The position numbers and the translations under genes were made by a program. From Streptomyces sp. CB02261 (GTDB lineage: Bacteria > Actinomycetota > Actinomycetes > Streptomycetales > Streptomycetaceae), in the NCBI RefSeq assembly GCF_001905665.1, contig NZ_LIVX01000006.1:372001-436000 (forward strand): a stretch of 64,000 nucleotides of DNA, read 5' to 3'. Below are positions 59,084 to 64,000 of this stretch, piece after piece. Under the pieces are notes generated by a model. That model had not been told where the DNA came from. It worked only from the letters and a program-made list of their open reading frames with translations, and made no database searches. How positions within the stretch are numbered: the stretch's first letter is position 1; each line of letters opens with the position of its first letter.

Positions 59084-59728
59084 TCAGGTGACCAGCTCGT
59101 AGATGCTCCGGGCCGTCAGCCACACGCCGGCGACCAGCGCCAGGGTGACGATCAGTTGCTCCTGGTGCTGTGCCAGGGACGTCCGCAGGGCGTTCAGGCG
59201 GGCGTGCGCGACGGCGGGCACCCAGACCACGTACATCTCCATGACGATGAGGCTGAGCGTGGCCAGCAGGCAGTAGGCGGTCAGCGCGAACCAGGCGGCG
59301 GCGGTGGAGAGGTTCGCGTCGAGCGCCGTCGCGGCACCGGCGCCGACCAGCCCCCAGGGCTGCAGCAGCCATGCCAGGCCGGCCGCCGTGACCGTGGAGG
59401 CGTCGTCGATCCGGGCGGCCCAGCGTGGCGGGCCGTGGGGGCGGGGCGGGCGGCGCCGCCGGTACTCCCCGTACACCACCAGTGCCAGGCCGATGGCGAG
59501 TTTCGCGGCGATCGCGGCGGTCGACGGCACGCTGTGACGGGCCGGGGGCTGGCCGCCGGTGAGCAGCAGCACGACGGCGACCACCGTGACCAGGTTGGCC
59601 AGCCACGACAACAGGAAGGCCAGACCCTTGCGGACGCCGCGCCGCGAGGAGAGCAGCAGGATGAAGGCGCTGTTGTGCAGAGGCCCCAGAGTGATGGCCG
59701 TACCGATCACCACCAGGTCGAGGACCAT
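59084..59728 (-). CDS. Sap/GAP-family membrane protein
   Basis: The 214-residue integral membrane protein starts at ATG 59728. Six hydrophobic segments are visible, for example GLAFLLSWLANLVTVVAVVL and YCLLATLSLIVMEMYVVWVP. The pattern TLGPLHNSAFILLLSSRRGVRKG at the start is typical of the mycobacterial Sap (sulfolipid-1-addressing protein/GAP) family, which helps export of lipids in mycobacteria. Its cargo in Streptomyces is unknown. It is convergent with the lyase gene; the MFS gene lies upstream on the same strand, 203 bases away. Confidence 0.8.
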   Translation of the reverse strand: MVLDLVVIGTAITLGPLHNSAFILLLSSRRGVRKGLAFLLSWLANLVTVVAVVLLLTGGQPPARHSVPSTAAIAAKLAIGLALVVYGEYRRRRPPRPHGPPRWAARIDDASTVTAAGLAWLLQPWGLVGAGAATALDANLSTAAAWFALTAYCLLATLSLIVMEMYVVWVPAVAHARLNALRTSLAQHQEQLIVTLALVAGVWLTARSIYELVT

Positions 59729-59880
59729 CGGACCAGTCGCTCCTGGATGTCAGGGCCGCCCGCCCCCCCATGGACGAGGGACCGGTCGGCGGAGGAGGGA
59801 TGCGGCACCGTCCCGGTGCGCAAATCCGACTGTGCAGGCGGCGTCCCGACCGGTCAAGGAGGCCACGCCCATGAAGCTCT

Positions 59881-59920
59881 GTCAGTCCGTTCGGCCATGG
59901 AGTTCCGTCAGTCCGTTCGG
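59881..59920. repeat. Duplicated 14-mer near an orphan ribosome site and start codon
   Basis: GTCAGTCCGTTCGG occurs at 59881-59894 and 59907-59920. Just before it, AAGGAGG (59856-59862) and ATG (59871) make a textbook translation start whose frame runs into the antisense of the MFS gene. It looks like the 5' remnant of a lost gene. Confidence 0.4.
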
Positions 59921-59931
59921 TGCGAGTCGGC

Positions 59932-61149
59932 CTACCTCCCGGTTCGCCCGGAGCTCGCCATGGCGACGAGAGCAGCCGCCAGGCCGAGGCCGGCGAGGGC
60001 GCCGAACAGCTCCGGGTATCCGCCCAGTGGTACCGCGAGCAGGGCGGCCGCGAAGGGGGCAACGGCCGCGGCCGTCGTGGCGGGGGCGCTGAGAAGTCCG
60101 GAGAGCCGGCCGTAGTGCCGCGCGCCCCAGCGGTCGGTGATCGCGGTGGCCTGGAGGAGCGTGAGGTTGCCGCGGACCGTGCCGGCCGCGATCGACACCG
60201 CGATCACCAGGCCGTACGGACCCGGCGTGACCGCGAGAGCGGCGGTGGTCAGGGCGCCGAGTGCGAGGAGCGTCGTGGTGCGGACCGTCGTGCCGGTGCG
60301 GCGGGCGAGCGGGGCGTGGAGAGTGCGGCCCAGGGTCTGGCCCGCGCCGCCGAGGCCGAGGGCCCAGGCGGCCTGGGCCGTGGTGTAGCCGCGTTCGAGG
60401 AGGAGCGGGACGAGGGTGACGACGACGGCGTACATCGCGAAGGCCGAGATCGTGAACGCGACCGCGAGCAGGACGAACGGCCGGCTGCGGGCGACCGTGC
60501 CGGGGTCGGCGTCCGTGCCGTCCGGGGCAGGTGGTGTCGGCGGCCAGGGGGCCCTGAGCGCGAGAGCGTGGGCCGGGAGGGTGACGACGGCGAGGATCGC
60601 GGCCAGCACCAGGTAGGTCCCGCGCCAGGAAAGGTGGTCGGCCAGGACGGCGGTGAGCGGCGCGAAGACGGTGGAGGCGAGGCCGCCGGCGAGGGTGACG
60701 ACCGTGAGGGCCCGGACGTGGTCGGGGGCCCACCAGCGGGTGAGGGCGGCGAAGGCGGGCTGGTAGAAGGTGGCGGCCATGGAGAGCCCCGCGAGGGTCC
60801 AACCGGCGAAGAAGACGGGCAGGTTCGGTGCCAGGGCCACGATGGCGAGGCCTGCGACGCCGGCCGCGGAACCTGCCGTCATGACCATGCGCGGGCCGCG
60901 CTGGTCGATGATGCGGCCCACGCGGATTCCGGCGATCCCGGAGACGACGAGCGCCAGTGAGAACGCCGCCGTCGTGGCGCCGGTGGACCAGCCGCTGTCG
61001 GCGGTGATCTGCGGGTTCAGGACCGGGAAGGCGTAGTGGACGATGCCCCAGCCGGTGATCTGGGTGACGCAGAGGGCGGGCAGGACGGCGCGGGGCCGCG
61101 ACCGGTCCCCTGTTCCGGTCGCGGCCCCGCGGGTGTGGAGGTCGGCCAT
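59932..61149 (-). CDS. MFS transporter in the arsenic island
   Basis: The 405-residue protein starts at ATG 61149. Twelve hydrophobic segments and motif A-like GRIIDQRGPRMVMTAGS mark the major facilitator superfamily. AFPVLNPQITADSGWSTGAT and LSMAATFYQPAFAALTRWW resemble the monocarboxylate/OFA-like group. It is separated by only 7 bases from arsI on the same strand, so it belongs to the ars operon and probably extrudes an arsenical or related anion. A direct assignment to a named ars transporter is not possible from sequence alone. Confidence 0.87.
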   Translation of the reverse strand: MADLHTRGAATGTGDRSRPRAVLPALCVTQITGWGIVHYAFPVLNPQITADSGWSTGATTAAFSLALVVSGIAGIRVGRIIDQRGPRMVMTAGSAAGVAGLAIVALAPNLPVFFAGWTLAGLSMAATFYQPAFAALTRWWAPDHVRALTVVTLAGGLASTVFAPLTAVLADHLSWRGTYLVLAAILAVVTLPAHALALRAPWPPTPPAPDGTDADPGTVARSRPFVLLAVAFTISAFAMYAVVVTLVPLLLERGYTTAQAAWALGLGGAGQTLGRTLHAPLARRTGTTVRTTTLLALGALTTAALAVTPGPYGLVIAVSIAAGTVRGNLTLLQATAITDRWGARHYGRLSGLLSAPATTAAAVAPFAAALLAVPLGGYPELFGALAGLGLAAALVAMASSGRTGR

Positions 61150-61156
61150 CGGGAGA

Positions 61157-61624
61157 TCAGCAGCAACCGCCCGCGGCGACCGGTTCTGTCACCTCGTCGT
61201 CGGCGCCGGCGGCCGGGCCGGCGCAGCAGGTGCTGCCCTGTTGCCTGGTCAGGGTGTCGGCGTCGGCCTTGACCACGTACACCTCCCACGGTTCGCGGCC
61301 GGGGCCGTGGACCCACACCTTGTCCTGGAGGGCGTGGCAACAGGTGGTGTCGTTCTCCTCCGTCGTCGGCAGACCGGCCTCGCCCAGGCGGGCGGTGGCG
61401 GCGTGGACCGCCTCGGTGGTGTCGACCTCGACGCCGAGGTGGTCCAGACGGGTGTCCTCGTTCTCGGTGCCTTCGACGAGGACGAGCTTGAGCGGCGGTT
61501 CGGCGATGGCGAAGTTGGCGTACCCCTCACGGAGCTTGGCCGGTTCGCTGCCGAAGAGCTTGGTGTAGAAGGCGACGGATGCCGCCAGGTCGGGAACGCG
61601 CAGGGCGAGCTGTACGCGGGACAT
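61157..61624 (-). CDS. arsI: ArsI C-As lyase (organoarsenical dioxygenase)
   Basis: The 155-residue protein of the vicinal-oxygen-chelate fold starts at ATG 61624. ArsI cleaves the C-As bond of trivalent methyl- or aryl-arsenicals, releasing As(III). Metal ligands Gln5 (SRVQLAL), His62 (LDHLGVEV) and Glu114 (EPWEVYVV) and the substrate-binding vicinal Cys95-Cys96 (NDTTCCHALQDKVWV) are all in place. Further Cys pairs near the C-terminus (STCCAG, GGCC) are typical of the family. It lies between the MFS gene and the flavoprotein in one operon. Confidence 0.94.
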   Translation of the reverse strand: MSRVQLALRVPDLAASVAFYTKLFGSEPAKLREGYANFAIAEPPLKLVLVEGTENEDTRLDHLGVEVDTTEAVHAATARLGEAGLPTTEENDTTCCHALQDKVWVHGPGREPWEVYVVKADADTLTRQQGSTCCAGPAAGADDEVTEPVAAGGCC

Positions 61625-61656
61625 GGTGTCCTCCAGCTGTCGGTGGTCGGGCAGGG

Positions 61657-63024
61657 TCAGCGGGCGCCGGAGGCTGCCGGGGCTCCGAAGCCGATCTGGA
61701 GCGCGGTCGGGGTCGCGCAGCAGCCTCCGCCGTCGGTCGTGGTGTCGGCGGGCTGGTCGAAGAGGCCTGCGCCGCCGCAGACACCGGTCTCGGGGAGGAC
61801 GAGTTCGACGCGCTCGGCGGACTCGCGGTCGCCGGCGATGGCGGCGACGACCGAGCGGACCTGCTCGTAGCCGGTGAGGGCCAGGAAGGACGGAGCGCGG
61901 CCGTAGGACTTCATGCCGACCAGGTACAAGCCCTCCTCCGGGTGCGACAGCTCCGTCACGCCGTGCGGGTAGACCGTTCCGCAGGAGTGCTGGTTCGGGT
62001 CGATGAGCGGCGCGAGCCCGACGGGGGCCTGGAGCCGCTCGTCGAGCCCCAGGCGCAGTTCGCCGAGGAAGGTCAGGTCGGGGCGGAACCCGGTCAGGAC
62101 GATGACCTCGTCGACCGGGTCGAGCCGCCGGCCGTCCTCGGCGACCAGGACAAGGCGCTCACCCTCGCGCTCGATCGCGTCCGTGCGGAAGCCGGTGACG
62201 GCGTCCGCGTACCCCTCGTCGACCGCGGCCTTCGCCGCGAGGCCGAGGGCGCCACGGGCGGGGAGCTGGTCGGCGCCGCCCCCACCGTAGGTGGTGCCCG
62301 AGATGCCGCGCCGCAGGATCCAGGTCGCACGGGTGGCCTCGCCGCCCTGGGACTTCGCGAGGGCGGCGAGCGAGGCGAGCGCGGTGAAGGCGGAGGCTCC
62401 GGAGCCGATGACGGCGGTGCGCCTGCCCGCGTACCGGGCGCGCACGGCGGGGTCCTTGAGGTCGGGGACGCGGTAGGAGATCCGGTCGGCCGCCGCGCGC
62501 TCGCCGAGGGCCGGGAGGCCGTCCCCGCCGGCCGGGCCCGGGGCGGTCCACGTACCGGAGGCGTCGATCACGGCACGGGCGAGGACGCGCTCCTCGCGTC
62601 CGTCGCCGTACCGGACGTGCACGGTGAAGGGCTGCTGCTCGCGGTCGGCGTCGACGACGCGATCGCGACCGGTGCGGGAGACGCCGGTGACGCGGGCGTC
62701 GAGCCTGATCCTGTCGCCGAGGACGTCCGCGAGCGGCTGGAGGTAGGCGGCCGCCCAGTCACCGCCGGTCGGGTACGTGTCCGGGTCGGGCTTCACCCAG
62801 CCGGTCGGGGCCAGCAGCCTCTCGGCGACCGGGTCGGTGACCTCGCCCCAGGCGGAGAAGAGCCGCACGTGGGACCACTCCCGTACCGCGGCTCCCGCCC
62901 GGGTGCCGGCCTCCAGGACCAAGGGCTCCAGGCCCCGGTCGACGAGGTGCGCGGCCGCGGCCAGACCGGCGGGTCCGGCTCCGACGACCACGACGGGCAG
63001 CTGGTCGGTGGCGGTGACGTTCAC
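61657..63024 (-). CDS. arsO: ArsO-type flavin monooxygenase/oxidoreductase of the ars operon
   Basis: The 455-residue protein starts at GTG 63024 with AAAGGGGA upstream. The FAD motif is VVVVGAGPAGLAAAAHLVDRG, a second Rossmann motif is TAVIGSGASAFTALASLAAL, and the ATG-like TGFRPDLTFLGEL is present. It is closest in pattern to the flavin-binding ArsO proteins of Streptomyces ars clusters, thought to oxidise or reduce arsenicals. A C-terminal CC pair (GGGCCATPT) fits arsenic binding. It is the first gene of the operon arsO-arsI-MFS and is divergent from arsR. Confidence 0.85.
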   Translation of the reverse strand: MNVTATDQLPVVVVGAGPAGLAAAAHLVDRGLEPLVLEAGTRAGAAVREWSHVRLFSAWGEVTDPVAERLLAPTGWVKPDPDTYPTGGDWAAAYLQPLADVLGDRIRLDARVTGVSRTGRDRVVDADREQQPFTVHVRYGDGREERVLARAVIDASGTWTAPGPAGGDGLPALGERAAADRISYRVPDLKDPAVRARYAGRRTAVIGSGASAFTALASLAALAKSQGGEATRATWILRRGISGTTYGGGGADQLPARGALGLAAKAAVDEGYADAVTGFRTDAIEREGERLVLVAEDGRRLDPVDEVIVLTGFRPDLTFLGELRLGLDERLQAPVGLAPLIDPNQHSCGTVYPHGVTELSHPEEGLYLVGMKSYGRAPSFLALTGYEQVRSVVAAIAGDRESAERVELVLPETGVCGGAGLFDQPADTTTDGGGCCATPTALQIGFGAPAASGAR

Positions 63025-63039
63025 GGCTCTTCCCCTTTG

Positions 63040-63056
63040 ATTCGACGTTTGTCGAT
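63040..63056. promoter_or_regulatory. ArsR-type operator, site A
   Basis: ATTCGACGTTTGTCGAT: TCGAC/GTCGA arms around a TTT-containing centre, directly upstream of the arsO ribosome site. This matches the usual ArsR palindrome of actinomycetes. It controls the arsO-arsI-MFS direction. Confidence 0.6.
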
Positions 63057-63083
63057 CTCTTGCGCCTTCAGCATGGCACTTGC

Positions 63084-63106
63084 TTCGACAGGCGTCAACA
63101 TAGACA
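63084..63106. promoter_or_regulatory. ArsR-type operator, site B
   Basis: TTCGACAGGCGTCAACATAGACA in the middle of the divergent region. It repeats the TTCGACA-N-G-N-GTCAACATAGA pattern of site C and could act on both promoters. Confidence 0.55.
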
Positions 63107-63132
63107 AGTATCGAATCCAAACCCTGGACTGG

Positions 63133-63155
63133 TTCGACATGTGTCAACATAGATA
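63133..63155. promoter_or_regulatory. ArsR-type operator, site C
   Basis: TTCGACATGTGTCAACATAGATA, nearly identical to site B 49 bases away, ends one base before the arsR start codon. No ribosome site is visible before that ATG, so the arsR transcript may be leaderless or the operator may overlap its promoter. Confidence 0.6.
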
Positions 63156-63156
63156 C

Positions 63157-63519
63157 ATGTCGAACGTGAAGTCGCTGCCGCTCGTGGAGCCCGAGATAGC
63201 GCCCTGCTGCCCGCCTCTCGACGAGCGGCCGCTGACCGCCGAAGAGGCCGAGCGGACCGCCGTCATGTTCAAGGCGCTGGGCGATCCGGTCCGGCTGCGG
63301 CTCTTCTCCTCCGTCGCCTCGCACGAGGGGGGCGAGGCCTGCGTCTGCGACATCTCCGACGTGGGCGTCTCACAGCCCACGGTCTCCCACCACCTGAAGA
63401 AGCTGAAGGAAGCCGGGCTGCTCTCCTCGGAACGACGCGGCACCTGGGTCTACTACCGCGTCGAGCCCACTGTCCTCGCGGCGATGGGAGCGCTTCTCAC
63501 CCAGGCGGCTTCGGCCTGA
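63157..63519 (+). CDS. arsR: ArsR-family arsenic-responsive repressor (first copy)
   Basis: The 120-residue protein starts at ATG 63157, directly after operator site C; no Shine-Dalgarno sequence is evident. The winged helix-turn-helix reads VGVSQPTVSHHLKKLKEAGL, and the metalloid site is ACVCDI (Cys62, Cys64) with Cys17-Cys18 (CCPP) near the N-terminus. It represses the divergent arsO operon and itself; As(III) binding releases it. It faces a paralogous arsR across a perfect stem-loop that contains both stop codons. Confidence 0.93.
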   Translation: MSNVKSLPLVEPEIAPCCPPLDERPLTAEEAERTAVMFKALGDPVRLRLFSSVASHEGGEACVCDISDVGVSQPTVSHHLKKLKEAGLLSSERRGTWVYYRVEPTVLAAMGALLTQAASA

Positions 63520-63588
63520 CGTCACGACGCGACGGCGCCGCCGCCCCCGCGTGTGGGGACGACGGCGCCGTCGCGTCGTGACGTCAGG
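63515..63588. terminator. Perfect 26-bp stem-loop shared by two convergent arsR genes
   Basis: Bases 63515-63540 are the exact reverse complement of 63563-63588; the 22-base loop has an inner CCCC/GGGG stem. The stop codons of both arsR genes (TGA 63517-63519 and TGA 63586-63584) lie at symmetrical places inside the stem. It should terminate transcription in both directions. Confidence 0.9.
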
Positions 63589-63979
63589 AGACCTGGGCCT
63601 CCATGGAGATCTCTTCCTGGCCGGCCTTCTCCGTGTCGGCGAGAAACGCGCCCAGTGAGGCCAGGACGCCGGGCGCCGGGCGGTAGTACACCCAGGTGCC
63701 GCGCCGCTCGGAGGTGAGAAGGCCCGCTTCCCGGAGCTTCTTGAGATGGTGGCTGACCGTGGGCTGGGAGACGCCCACGTCGGCTATGTCGCAGACGCAT
63801 GCCTCACCACTGGGGTGTGAGGCCACTCGGGACAGGAGGCGGAGCCGCACGGGGTCGGCCAGCGCCTTGAACATCGCCGCCATGGTCTCCGCGTCCCCTT
63901 CGGACAGCGCGGCCGTCACGAGGGGCGGGCAGCAGGCCGCAGCCCGCGGACCGGATATGTGGGGGGTCGACTCGGTCAA
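63584..63979 (-). CDS. arsR: ArsR-family regulator (second copy)
   Basis: The protein has 131 residues from TTG 63979, chosen because GAGGA lies 8 bases upstream; GTG 63994 would add five residues, and a start beyond the window edge cannot be excluded. It shares the block VGVSQPTVSHHLKKLREAGL, ERRGTWVYYR and the ACVCDI metal site with the first ArsR, plus CCPP near the N-terminus, so the two are paralogues. It probably governs a second ars operon that continues beyond the window. Confidence 0.9.
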   Translation of the reverse strand: MTESTPHISGPRAAACCPPLVTAALSEGDAETMAAMFKALADPVRLRLLSRVASHPSGEACVCDIADVGVSQPTVSHHLKKLREAGLLTSERRGTWVYYRPAPGVLASLGAFLADTEKAGQEEISMEAQVS

Positions 63980-64000
63980 GGGGCCGGTCCTCACGCCGAG

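Noticed and set aside
57684..60062. A 792-codon minus-strand open frame across the lyase and Sap genes
   Set aside because: It is a shadow of well-supported genes, with Arg/Gly/Pro-rich nonsense sequence and no ribosome site.
1..64000. CRISPR arrays, tRNA or rRNA genes, transposases, attachment sites
   Set aside because: I looked for regularly spaced repeats, cloverleaf-like sequences with CCA-adjacent arms, and transposase motifs and found none that could be supported.

Overview
The window is a stretch of Streptomyces chromosome, or that of a very close relative. Base composition is strongly GC-rich, with codon third positions almost always G or C. GTG and TTG starts behind GGAGG-type sites are common. 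Marker genes fit: a bifunctional geosmin synthase, an NsdA-like developmental regulator, a PAS/PP2C phosphatase, Pro/Gly-rich Ser/Thr kinases and a single TTA (bldA-type) codon. No rRNA, tRNA, CRISPR array or insertion sequence was seen.

Layout. 1-7.8 kb: signalling and development (partial unknown gene, PAS-SpoIIE/PP2C phosphatase, NsdA-like regulator, APH-type phosphotransferase carrying the TTA codon, secreted amidase). 8-11.1 kb: geosmin synthase and two small conserved genes. 11.3-17.2 kb: an acyl-CoA catabolic unit in which crotonase, double DUF35 protein and two thiolase-fold proteins run divergently from an acyl-CoA ligase. 17.3-23 kb: pentapeptide-repeat protein, Ser/Thr kinase, and a P450-cupin-GNAT operon. 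23-33.8 kb: paaK, two more acyl-CoA ligases, a penicillin-acylase-type Ntn hydrolase, a Ca2+/H+ antiporter, a scar with MarR and TetR gene remnants, a GNAT protein, and a nitronate monooxygenase coupled to an acyl-CoA ligase. 33.9-46.2 kb: serine hydrolase, secreted sialidase, LysR regulator, tdh-kbl threonine catabolism, a phytoene-dehydrogenase-like oxidase, a kinase with kinesin-light-chain-type TPRs, and an MpaB-type DUF2236 protein.

46.8-56.4 kb is the most striking part: one co-directional, tightly overlapped operon. It starts with homologues of the bacilysin genes bacA, bacB, bacG, bacC and bacF, with an MFS exporter inserted. It continues with a chorismate mutase, a Dabb-domain protein, a class I terpene synthase, a P450 and a polyprenyl diphosphate synthase. 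BacD, the amino-acid ligase of bacilysin, is absent. The set should divert chorismate via prephenate to a dihydro- or tetrahydrotyrosine or anticapsin-like product, next to a complete terpene-making cassette, so a hybrid or paired product is likely.

56.4-64 kb: a peptidoglycan-binding membrane protein, a secreted polysaccharide lyase, a Sap/GAP-family membrane protein, and an organoarsenical island (MFS, ArsI C-As lyase, ArsO-type flavoprotein, two convergent ArsR repressors). The ArsR genes face each other across a perfect 26-bp stem-loop that contains both stop codons.

Regulatory DNA worth noting: the inverted repeat TCTGA-N7-TCAGA occurs at both acyl-CoA loci (15.5 and 33.8 kb), a PaaR-like ACCG-N6-CGGT site lies in front of paaK, and three related ArsR-type sites lie in the ars promoter region. 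All functions are inferred from sequence reading and family knowledge; no database search was run.
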